NCBI GenBank assembly: GCA_013399115.1
Contig: VXAA01004090.1
Coordinates: forward strand, 501,329 to 565,328
Length of the DNA stretch: 64,000 bases
DNA from: Anseranas semipalmata
Lineage: Eukaryota > Chordata > Aves > Anseriformes > Anseranatidae
Direction: 5' to 3'
Below, in pieces: positions 54,614 through 64,000 of this stretch (its first letter is position 1; each line of letters starts with the position of its first letter). The position numbers and the translations under genes were made by a program. Under the pieces are notes generated by a model. It saw nothing but the letters and a program-made list of their open reading frames with translations. It made no database searches and was not told the DNA's origin.

Positions 54614-54633
54614 AAAAAAAAAAAAAAAAAAAA
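54614..54633. repeat. Poly-A tract
   Basis: A run of 20 A residues in the intron after the activation-loop exon. Confidence 0.9.
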
Positions 54634-56059
54634 GGCACATGCAGGATTTGCAAATGGCTCTGAAAATAAATTTATATTTCTGGCAACACAGAGCTAAACA
54701 GAATAATAAAAAACGCTCCCCATTTCCATGTCTTCACCACTCTGGAGCATTCTTTGGATTTGGGAGAGACAAGGGTTGCAGGAAGAAGTAATATCTTTTA
54801 TTAGAACATCTGATATTGTTGGAGGGGAAAAAAAAAAAAAACAATGAATTTTAGACACACAAGTCCTCTCTGAGCTTTTTTTTTTTTTTTTCTGTGATAT
54901 CAGTTGGTTTAATAAAAGATTAATATCTCTTCCTATGAACCTTGGATCTCACATCCTTAGACCATCACTGCCAAAACAACATTTCTGCTATGACTTTGGC
55001 CTTAGGTCAGTGTTCTTTAAAAAGTCTAGGATTCCTCTGGCAGATGCCTCCTCCTCCTCTGAAGCGTGAAGGTTTATTCTGTAAATGTTTCCTTTATTTT
55101 CTTTCTTTAAAATGGCTAGATAAAAAACATATTCTTTATAATTTTCAGAGCTCCTTGTCAGGCTGCCTTCTGATGACCATCTCCCACATAGACCATCTCT
55201 TTATTTCTTCTCCCCTAGAGATCAAAATTGTTTTCTTTTTCCTGGGCTACAGTCCACTATTTTTCCAGTGAAGTTTCCATGCCAGTAATAGATCGCTGAG
55301 GCTTAGCAGCTGCCTGGGTCATGCTCCTTTGGAGGCTCATTCAGCATGGTAGATAAGACTAATAGACAAGCCTTACATTGAAAGCAGATTTACTCTGACC
55401 CACACTCTCCTAGATAGAGGGTCCCTCAATGATCACATCGTCATTGAATGGTGCTCTGTTCCCACCTGCTTTGAGCTCACTGCAGAGATTTAGCTGTACT
55501 CTACCCACCAGCATTTTCTGTGCATCTTTGCCAGGGCTCCTCAATGCCTGTGTGTATCCTTGTCGTCCAGCTACCGCTTTCCTGTCCTCCAAAGCTCTCT
55601 TTGTTGCCTTGCTGTCCATCTCATGCAGCACATTTACAGCATGGGAGATCGATCCTGGTGGAGGGAAATTGCTGCCCAGACCTGTTAGCACCCAACTCTC
55701 TTCCCCCAGACGTGGACAGTGCAAACTCTCTCAAGCAACCCCTGGGAAGGGGGGGCTGGCCCCTTCTCAAGCTCATTTTTTACAGCAGACATCGTGTACG
55801 CTGGTGGATTAGTCACCTCCAGACAGCGAGCCAGGCTCCATGTGCCCAACCGGTGTGCTCAGGCTCTGCTTCTGTGTCAATGGGTGGAAGAAAGCAAGCT
55901 CGGTCCCTGGCTGTGCTGACAGTGTTGTGGGGTCTTGTGTAGATGACACAATATGTGTGCCGCATTCAGCCTCCAGCAAAGTACAATTTAGCAGGAGCTA
56001 AATGCTGTGCAGATGCTTAGCGGTTAAGCATCACCTGTTATGTCTTCTGCCCCTTCTTT

Positions 56060-56180
56060 CAGGTGGAAAATATAATGTGCTACTTCCTCTCCACCCTTTC
56101 TCCCAGGGTGTTGGGAAGGTTTCATACCTGTAAATACATGTTACACTAAGGAAAGGACTTAGAAGTGAAAAGTACTTTAA
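56060..56180 (+). repeat. Possible MIR-like relic
   Basis: The order of GGTGGAAAATATAAT, CAGGGTGTTGGGAAGGTTT and ACCTGTAAATACATGT resembles the 3' half of MIR (AAAATGGGGATAATA ... CAGGGTTGTTGTGAGGATT ... ATACATGTAAAGCAC). It is weak and could be chance. Confidence 0.35.
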
Positions 56181-57619
56181 TTTTCTCCTGTACTAGGTGG
56201 GATCCTGGAGAGTATGTCTTGCTTTGTCATGCTTAAATAAGGGCAGGAAAGTCTCACAGTGACCTGGAGATGTTTCCTGGAGCCCTCTAGTGCTGATACA
56301 GATGGGCCAGCCAGGCAGAGCCACAGTCTTGCTATGTGCAGGAGCCTGCATATGCTGTTGAGAATATTACATGCCCTTTTCAACATCTGTGTGCTCATGT
56401 GTCCCCTCACCCCACCCCCTGATTTGTCATTTCTTTCCTTGTTTTCATGGCCATCGTTCCCCCTGTATGCCCCATGAGGTGTGGGTGGCTCACAGCACGG
56501 TGCCTCACAGCTGCCCCAACTAGCAGTTTGGGGGCAAAAGAGCCAATTTCCCCCTCAGTGGCGGCAGAGCTGGAAAGAGGCGAGGTGAGGGAACGGCTCC
56601 AATGTGGGTACATGGGGTAAGTGTCTTTGTGCTCGTCCTGGTGTGTTCTGCGTGCAGGAAAAGTCAGTGTGATATTGAATGTGCTGGCCTCCGATATCTC
56701 TGTGGCTCCTATAAAAACCTCTGCAAATTGAATTCATGGCACAGTTCCTTATCTCATGGAAGGAAGATGTAACAGCATCATCTTGTGTTTTAGACAGACA
56801 TTTTTTCTCAACTCTTGCTTATTTCTACACTGAGGGAAAAACAAATGTTGAAGAGTCTTTATTTTTTCCCCCTTCTTCCTGTTTGAAACATTGAGAGCCC
56901 TTCACACAAAGCAGCTCAAGTGCAGAGGAATTAATTGGGGAAATTAGGTTGTGTTGTATTTCTGGCATTTTCTCAGAAATGGTAATTGCCCTAATTCTCC
57001 ACCCTGCCAAGCCCTCCGCTTGCACCTTGTCCCCCCTCCCCTTTCCTCACTGTCGACCTGTCTTTCTCTTGCTTGAGTTGCTGTTTTCATGCTGTTGCCA
57101 TTTATTTCATTTCAGTAATGAGAGGGATGTGGCAGGTGAAGAGCTCTCACAATCTAGTGACATCTTCTTTGAAGCAAAGACACAAAAGAGCAGTTTGTTT
57201 TTGGGAAATGAAAACTCCCTGCTACAGTACTTGACCTCCTTGCTCACCATTTCTCCTGCTCGGGATATGTTGCTGCTGCTGCACTGCAAGTCATTTGGCT
57301 CAGATATTTTATTTAATATTGTCTCAAACGCTGACCTTCATGCTTAACCCCTCCATGTGCCCCCCCCAAACCCTCACACACTCACCAAGAGCTAATCAAA
57401 CTTGTGATCTTTCAGTCAATGCTCAGTCCAATTCTCAGAGGTTTGAATTGAGGTTTGTGCTTTCTCCCAACCATCGGATTGAACTCCAAAGTGCAAGGGA
57501 AGTTTAAAGCCTTGCAGTGTAGCTTCTTGATGGTTTTTAACACCTGACCTCCTATTTGCTGGGGTCACAACCATAGACAATATGTCCTGATCTAGGATAG
57601 CTGGTAATATTCATGGCAG

Positions 57620-57905
57620 GTTAAGATCAAATGGAGGTGCTACAATGGGTAGTAAAGTGCTGGGACTCCTTGTCCTGGGAGATGGTAGGTGCCAACAGTT
57701 GGGATAGGCTGAAAAAGTGTTTGAACAGAGTTGTGAAAGAAAAATAATCTATCAGAGGCTAGCAAACACAGCAAATAGATCCAGAGAGGCAAAGCAAGCT
57801 ACTTGTGAACCCCACCCATTGAGCAATTTTTTTTCTTGAGTAGCAGACCCATCCAAGAGTGGTCCCCAAGTGAATATCCACCTGCTAGAAACTATTTGCT
57901 TGTAA
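57620..57905 (+). repeat. Possible CR1-like LINE 3' remnant
   Basis: CTGGGACTCCTTGTCCTGGGAGATGGTAGGTGCCAACAGT, then AAAAAGTGTTTGAACAGAGTT and AATCTATCAGAGGCTAGCAAACACAG follow the order of a CR1-type 3' region (GGAACTC.TTGCC..GGA.ATTGT.GATGCCAAAAG ... TCCATCAAGGGCTATTAAACACAG). It is diverged and its ends are uncertain. Confidence 0.45.
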
Positions 57906-59439
57906 TGTGCTCCATTCTTCCTGCTGTTCCCGCTCTGAACATCCCCTTAGCCGAAAACCTGTGAGATACATGGAAAAGAGCCCAGTACCTAGCTTAAGCC
58001 AGAAACACTCTCCCAGGATGGAGATCCAGCCAGAACGTGCTCCTTTGTGGCGCCACCAGAAGCAAGGAAAGATTTTGTACGGAGCAGGCCAGAGGAGATG
58101 ATGATTCCTGGGCTTTACCAAGGTGGCCTGATTAAAAGCGTAGCTAGAGCAGAAGAAGGTGGAGAACCATATGCTAGCAAGCTGTATTATTCTAGCCCCA
58201 GGTGCACCAGAAACAGTGTGTGAGTTTCTCAGCACTGCCACTTATGGGAGACTTGGATGTGTCAAACCCTCCTCTCTCACCTTCTCTAGGTTGTTGGACC
58301 CATTTCCCCAGCACTTCCCAGTTGGTCAGCGGCCTTCTCCTGCCTTCCCACCTGCAGCACCCTGGTCTCAGCTCTCCTGGCCATGGGGGCAGCCGTGAGA
58401 TCACACATCAGTCAGGAAAGGTGGGGAGCAGCCCCAGCCCTCGGTGAGATTAGAGGACCGGAGTCAGGGATGTTGTAAGCCAGTTAAGGGGGAGGATGGG
58501 TAAAGTATGACTTGGGCTGCTTTTTATTTATTTGTTTTTCCTGATGTGTCGTGTGACTTTTAGTGGCTTTTCAAGTGAGGCTTGAAGGTTTTTCCCCAGT
58601 GTGACAGGCCTTATTTCAAGACAGACTGAAGACCTCCCTAGAAAAAATAAGATGCAAATATCTTCATCATACTCCTTAATTAAGATATTTACATGGAAAG
58701 AAATAATTTCTTATTTTTTTTTTTCCTCCCGATTCCTGCATGGTCAGAACTCCCATGGGCTTTCCCCTCCTGATTTCCCCGTTTCATAGTCCTGCCTCTC
58801 TCACAGCCACAGAGAGCTTCTCCACACCAGCTGGATGGAGAAAGCCCCTATTTGCAAGCAGCTGTCTTTAATAAACAGGCTGTTTAGGACTAGGCTGTCA
58901 AAGAGAGCATGTTCAATGTACAATCAAGGGGCAACGATGCACAAAATTGCACACACACAAAAAATAGGAATCTTTTCTTGGTGTGTGTTGAGCTTTGAAC
59001 GCTTAACTGATTCCACCTCTCTTTTCCCCATCCAATTATGCGGGCAACACACAATAAGATTGCTAAAGGAATTAGTGAGTGAAATCTTTATACTGCCTAA
59101 TCAATATTGTTCTGCTCAGTACAAGGCATCTCGCCCCACTCCCAAACCCAGCTGTGTTTTCATTTACCCTCTGAAAACACAAGTTCACCTTCTTACTCTT
59201 TGAGCTATGGTGACCAAGAGGAAAACCAGCAGCACGCCTCTTGGAAATGTTTGTAGTCACAGAGTTTCTTCCTTTCATTAAAAAAGAAAAGACGTAACAC
59301 AGGGATGATTATAAGCCGAGCCAAACCAATGTTCCAGGGTCTTAAAGAGACCAGAAAGACCTTTCCTCTGTTTCAGTTGTATGGCCTTACAGAAATGGCC
59401 AGCCACCTTGCAAGCAAAGACACTGGATGATAATTTTTC

Positions 59440-59515
59440 TGAGCATCACTGAGGCAAGACGCCAGATTTGATGGGCCACTAGACTGATCCAATATAGTAA
59501 ATCCTGTGTTCCACT
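59440..59515 (+). repeat. CR1-like LINE 3' tail
   Basis: AGATTTGATGGGCCACTAGACTGATCCAATATAGTAAATCCTGTGTTCC closely follows the widespread sauropsid CR1 tail pattern (GGCTAGATGGACC.TTGGTCTGA.CCAGTATGGCAATTCTTATGTTC). It is a short 3' fragment only. Confidence 0.6.
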
Positions 59516-61178
59516 GTGGATTCTGAGACCAAATTATCAATTAATGTGAAGCATTAAAAAAATCCAAATCCCTTTTAGTTCCCTGCAGTCATTAGTGACA
59601 AGATACAATATCTATAGCTCAAATGCTTTGCCAGCATCCCCTGGCAGCAAGGCAGAAACTCCACTCCTAATTTTTCCAATACATAAAAGAAAAACATATG
59701 AGATCAGTGGTTTTTAGAGTCAGATTCGGCTGCCTCTTCATATTTACTTAGATGGAGAAATAAATCAGGTTTGGGTTACTCTCTGGGTTAGTTATTTGTT
59801 ATTGGAATAAATGCATGGTAATAGATCTGACAGGGGAAGATGTTTCTCTTTCAGCTCTGTGTTTGAGGTAGAATTTGCTTTGTTCTGCACTATATTATAT
59901 TGATGTTTTTTTCCACTGCTGATGACTTCATCTGCTCTGCTTCCTTCCAATGTCCATACCTCTGCCACAGCTGGCTTTAGGATGTGGATTTATGTGATAG
60001 ATAGTTCTTTTCTTGTTCTCTAACTGTAACACAGTAATGCAGAGGCAATTTAAACAACCATCATGAAACAATTTTCTAAACCTTTCCCCCACCCATTTCC
60101 TACCTCAACTTTTTGGGAAGGGAGGCGAGTCAGTCATTCACGGAGCAATTCCCCAAGCAGAATGAGCTGTCAGCTACATTTAGCAGCTCAGTTTTCACCT
60201 CTGGAGCAGGGTGGGAAGGCGCCCGGGGTGATGACTAGCCAGACACACCCTAAGCCCGTATTTTTTGTTTTCCCTGGGCAGCTGTCAGCCTCAGCTCCTA
60301 AGGACCACAGCCAGAAGTCTCCCCCCAAACCACCATGCTCACCAACTGCCCGTTCGTCTTGGGATTTTGTCCCCTTTTTGTCCTGGTGGGAACACAAAGA
60401 TCTTACTAAAAAGCCAGCAGACCTTATGCTAGTCATTTACTTTTAATTTGCACACTGAGATCCCTACCTCTTCTCCTCCCTCCCATTTCCCAAGTCTTTC
60501 CTGCCTTGATACACTGGAAAATGCAGCATTGTATTTTCCACTTCCCTTGTCCCTTCCTAGGGTTCAGTTTTGTGAGCACTTACAGGTTTGCATGTGATCG
60601 GAAGATGTGGGATAAAGCCCGTTCTTCCTCCCCTAACTTGAGACAGCACTGATGGGACAAAGACTTTTGGGGAAAAGTAGGGTGATGTACCAGGTGCTTC
60701 ACTGGGATATTTGGCTAAAGATGCCCTTTCACTCTGGCTACCCCTGAGCTTGCTTGACTAAAGACATCAGGTCTGGGTCTTGTTCTGCCAGCAGAGACAG
60801 ATGGGTCCTTGCATCATGCCCAGGAGGGCTGGCGATGGATGAGGAGCTGGATGCTTAGGTGGTAGATCCACAGGCACCACTCACCACCCCTAAAACTTCT
60901 CCTGTCCTTCAGTCTGTCCAGACAGAGACTCAGGTCCACAAGGGATGGGGCTTCTCTGGCCAAGGAAAGTCTGACGAGGCCGGAGCCCCCCTTGACTCTT
61001 GCCCAACACCAGTGCTCGCCCCTTGCCCTCCCTCTGCAATGGTGCAGGTGCCAGTGTGGGGTGCAAGGTGACAGCAACCAGGGCTGGGGTCTCGCCTGCC
61101 CCGTGCCCTCCCAGCGAGGGCTGCGCAGTGTTGGGGTGTTGCAGCCAGTGAAAGACGTATGGTTCGGTTAAAGACATA

Positions 61179-61290
61179 CCCTTTCCCTTCTTGTCCCCTC
61201 GCTTCATCCCCCCCATCCCTCCCTCCCTCTCTCACCCTCCCCTTCTCTTTTGTTTGTCTCCTTCCCTTGTTTTCACCCATTCACTGTCAG
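61179..61290 (+). promoter_or_regulatory. NTRK3: Very long polypyrimidine tract and 3' splice site of the insert exon
   Basis: About 110 nt are nearly all C and T, with many CCCTCCC and TTCTCTTTT blocks, ending CACTGTCAG at 61290. It is directly followed by a 75-nt open segment and a GTGAGT donor, as expected for a regulated cassette exon. Tracts of this length and C/T mix are typical PTB or PCBP targets. The composition is seen directly; the regulation is inferred. Confidence 0.7.
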
Positions 61291-61365
61291 GAAGGGCCGC
61301 GTCCGAAGGGCCAGTTCAGCGCAGCGTGGCAGCGACAGAGACTGGCACCGCCGGCAGCTGCAACA
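61291..61365 (+). CDS. NTRK3: Probable TrkC kinase-insert cassette exon (25 residues)
   Basis: An exon-like unit of exactly 75 nt follows a long pyrimidine tract and ends at ACA|GTGAGT. Read in phase 0, the phase required after the preceding kinase exon (50557-50800), it is open for 25 codons: it begins EGPRPKGQFSAAW, continues QRQRLA and ends PPAAAT. Being a multiple of three, it can be included or skipped without changing frame. Inclusion puts a basic, alanine- and proline-rich, tyrosine-free loop right after the activation-loop YYR and before the expected VGGHTM of the next exon. Mammalian TrkC is known to have kinase inserts of 14, 25 and 39 residues at this site, and insert forms signal poorly through PLC-gamma and fail to drive neurite outgrowth. 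Length, phase, location and splice signals all fit the 25-residue form. I am not quoting the mammalian insert sequence, so residue-level homology is unverified. It could still be a decoy exon that is rarely used. Confidence 0.85.
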
Positions 61366-63094
61366 GTGAGTGGATCCCGACCCCTGGGGCAGCTGGAGGC
61401 GGGGGACTGGTGCCGCTTGAGCATGGAACGACACGTGGGGCCGAGCGGCTTCGGGACTAGGTCGGGTCTAGTGCGTTTGGCAGCCAAGGGACTCTCGTGT
61501 GCGATGGGAACTGCTCACGCTTCTCTACTATAGCAGCTCTCTGGGGCTTGTTGTATGGAGAGGTAATGGTGGATGAACGCAAAAGTCCTCAGTGCAATCC
61601 TCCTCTGTGGGTGTTCGGGCTGTGCCTGCACCAGCAAACAGCGTGGGACGTCCTCTGGTTCTGATGGCAATGAGTGCAGCGTGGTTTATCTCCATGCGGC
61701 TAAACCTCTCCCACCTCCAAGCAGGGCAATGTTTGCTCTGCCTGCTGGAGACCATCCCTGACTTGTGTTGCCCTCTCAACAGTCGCTTGCATGCTGTCGA
61801 ATTGGTGTGGACCACACGCAGGCCATTTAAACAGCTGGACCATCACGTGCCAACCCTCGTGCCCTTTGTTTGCTAGTCTAGACACAGCCCCGGTGTCTGA
61901 GCAGCTGGGTGCTTGCAGCTGCGATTGAGTGGACTGAAACCACCCCTACCCCACCGCTGCTCCCCTCCCTCTCCTGGTGCAGCAGCAGGGAGAGATCAAT
62001 GTGGGTTCGATGCTCTGGCAGTCCAGTCTCCCACAGAGACTTTCCAGTCTCCCATAGAGGCGAGCCCTCATCCCATTGTGCTCGCTGGGTGCTGGAGCCT
62101 CAAGATGTAGTGAGGCTCAGCCTGGTGGGGCCCCAACAGTCGCTGCATCCCAGAGGCTGCTGCTGGCAATCTGCAGGGCTGCTGGAGGTGATCTGCAGGA
62201 GCTAATGAGAGGGACAAGCATTGAACTTTGATTGTCCATTGTGGTTTTGCTGCTTGTGCACAAGGAAGCGTTCTGTTGATCCAGAAAGCTGGGGAGCCAT
62301 TGCTTAAGTCTGTTTTGGATTGAGTTAATCCACCCAAAGACACTGTGCAGAGCATGATGAGCACTTACATGTTAAGGCAGGAAAGTGATGGCTTTCCCAC
62401 TTTATTCTTCAATAGCTTCCCTGTGCCAGCAAGCCCTGAGAGATGCACATAAATATTTGCAAAGTAGCCATGACTGGGACAAATTCCTGGGGGCAGGGAG
62501 AGCTAAAGGCTCCGACTCCCCAGCCCCACACCTCCCCGTGACATGTCTAGGTGAGGTGTGTGCTCCCAGCCAAGTGATGAAGGACCATCCGTCCCAGTGC
62601 CCAGCTTCCTCCCAGCATCACTGCACTCCTGCCCCAGCAGCGACAGGGATCAAGCACATATCTACGGGGTTTAAAGCAGCTGAGCGGGTTTGCAGAGCCC
62701 TCTTGGGATGTGTGCTGGAGCAGGGCTCTGGCATTTTCTGCCTGCTGCCCGAATCATGCAGGAGTGTGAGTTTAGATATCGCTGACTTTACAGGGGATAT
62801 GTCAGCGGATGAGAAGACGTGCCACCAAAAGGTGATTTTGTTTCGTTTATGCCTTTCCGAGCCAAAACTGAATTGCAGGGTGTGGATGGGAATTTAGTTC
62901 TAAGCTCTGATGTAATTTTGTATCCTCAGGCCTGAAGGCAGTTTTTAAAAAATGATTTCCCCCTGTGCCCTGACACTATTTTTTTGCCTTTCAATCATGC
63001 CCTTATGACAGAACAAATACAGGAGTTGACCTTTGCAATGTGACATAATAATATGTGACTTCTTTATAGCTCTTTTCATCCGAAATGCTTGGCA

Positions 63095-63230
63095 GACTAT
63101 GAATCTGATCCTGCAACCACTTACCACTGGGCTTAGCACTCAGTTGTCCGAGCAATCCCTGGGGAAACCAGAGGAGCACTGACACACAGAAGTGCCATAC
63201 CTGGTATTATTTGCAGGATCAGGCCCTAGA
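63095..63230. repeat. MITE-like inverted-repeat relic
   Basis: The left segment contains CTGATCCTGCAA near 63103-63114 and the right segment contains TTGCAGGATCAGG near 63211-63223, a perfect inverted repeat of at least 12 bp spanning about 120 bp. This TTGCAGGATCAGGCCC-type end is typical of short palindromic DNA elements in sauropsid genomes. The middle is decayed. Confidence 0.45.
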
Positions 63231-63784
63231 GAAACGTAGCACATGTCTGTGAATAGCCACATTTTGGAGATTTTTATTCACTATCAGAGTCGCATGGCCA
63301 GCACTAAGATGACAGCCTCCCCATGGCTAAAATGTCATGGCAGGTAATGCTTGGGTCATGTCTATACCTATCATCTACAACCATGATGCTTCTTTTATTA
63401 TTTTCTCTCAGCCTTGAAAGCATGCTAATTAACAAACTCCCTTAGCTTATCCTGCACCAATTGGTCCTGAAGAAATCACAGCATTTTCACTTGTTAGCAA
63501 GTAGCAATTAAAGAATTATAACTATTCAAAGGGAAAAAGGAACCGCTTGCCCTCTGCACCCCTTCTGAAATAACCTTGCACTGTGCCCTCAGAAACTCCA
63601 AGCTCAGGCCCCTTGGCTTAACAGAGGACAGAAATCTCAGACCAGTGAATATTTCTGCTAAAAAACACTTTCTGCTCTGCTATTCCTGTTCTGAAAGGCA
63701 GACCCTGTTTAGGTGCATGGAGAAGTGATATCCCAGACTTGGACTGGGCTGCAGGTCCCTTCTATGCTACCAATGTACACTGTC

Positions 63785-63850
63785 ACCATAGGAAATTCAG
63801 TTAGTCTTTCTGTGCCTCAGTTTCCCACTCTTAAAAGGTGATCCCTGGTC
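63785..63850 (+). repeat. MIR-like SINE relic
   Basis: TTCAGTTAGTCTTTCTGTGCCTCAGTTTCCCACTCTTAAAAGGTGAT matches the MIR core segment (CAxTTAACCTCTCTGAGCCTCAGTTTCCTCATCTGTAAAATGG). This is the clearest MIR-like core in the window. Confidence 0.6.
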
Positions 63851-64000
63851 ATCTTCAGCAAGGAGATGTGCATAAAAATAAAAAAAAAAAGAGATTGCAA
63901 GAGACAGTCATTATGGTGTTGGGAGACAGGTAAGTACAGTGGAAATACACAGGAAACCTGTGAGCTGAGACATTTGCTTAACTGGTTCAAGGACAGTGAA

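Larger units (their letters stand above)
50801..61290 (+). other. NTRK3: NTRK3 intron downstream of the activation-loop exon
   Basis: About 10.5 kb with no recognisable constitutive exon. It contains a LINE 3'-end relic at 51155-51530, an A-run at 54614-54633, a possible MIR-like relic at 56060-56180, a possible CR1-like tail at 57620-57905 and a clearer CR1-like tail at 59440-59515. I looked for a 42-nt exon encoding the other mammalian TrkC kinase insert (14 residues beginning LFNPSGND) and did not see it. Confidence 0.8.
61366..64000 (+). other. NTRK3: NTRK3 intron after the insert exon, to the window end
   Basis: A CpG-rich segment continues to about 61510, including a CACGTG at 61432-61437. 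A short imperfect 21-bp tandem repeat is at 62023-62060, a MITE-like inverted-repeat relic at 63095-63230 and a MIR-like relic at 63785-63850. The next constitutive kinase exon (beginning VGGHTMLPIRW in TrkC) was not seen and is presumably beyond 64000. The 170-codon open frame at 62385-62897 has no recognisable domain and is taken as chance. Confidence 0.75.

Noticed and set aside
61405..61440. Segment resembling a retroviral primer-binding site or LTR edge (ACTGGTGCCGC)
   Set aside because: No paired LTR, no gag/pol remnants and no polypurine tract nearby. It is simply the GC-rich sequence after the insert exon.
62385..62897. 170-codon open frame on the + strand
   Set aside because: No recognisable domain, no splice or promoter context, low-complexity Ser/Ala/Pro/Cys composition, and it lies within an NTRK3 intron. 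Most likely chance.

Overview
The window is a vertebrate genomic segment lying almost entirely inside one gene, NTRK3 (TrkC, the neurotrophin-3 receptor tyrosine kinase), read on the + strand. The identification rests on four exons whose translations match TrkC rather than TrkA or TrkB, all with intact splice sites and compatible phases. The long introns hold few, decayed interspersed repeats: CR1/L3-like LINE ends, MIR-like SINE relics and short MITE-like palindromic remnants. No Alu, B1 or L1 is evident, so a sauropsid, most likely a bird, is suggested. The species cannot be fixed by eye.

Layout: 1-12641 is intron. 12642-12760 is the alternative last coding exon of the kinase-less receptor (TrkC-T1 type), followed by a short 3' UTR with AATAAA signals near 13012 and 13084. 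About 28 kb of intron follows. The first kinase exon is at 41018-41148 (glycine loop and VAVK lysine), the second at 45020-45192 (alphaC helix to hinge), and the third at 50557-50800 (catalytic loop HRD, DFG and the YSTDYY activation loop). After about 10.5 kb of intron there is a 75-nt, phase 0/0 exon-like unit at 61291-61365. It would insert 25 residues directly after the activation-loop YYR. Its length, phase and position fit the 25-residue TrkC kinase insert known from mammals. The next kinase exon (subdomain VIII onward) is not reached before 64000.

The window therefore holds two isoform decisions of TrkC. One is kinase versus truncated tail, made at 12642 against splicing on to 41018. 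The other is kinase with or without insert, made at 61291. Both optional exons are preceded by pyrimidine tracts of about 100 nt, longer than those of the three constitutive kinase exons. The insert exon also lies in a local CpG cluster.

No second gene, antisense gene, structural RNA, CRISPR array or intact mobile element was found. The many other open frames of 60-170 codons are chance frames in introns. I see no evidence of a novel system. The insert exon and its surroundings are the most interesting part.
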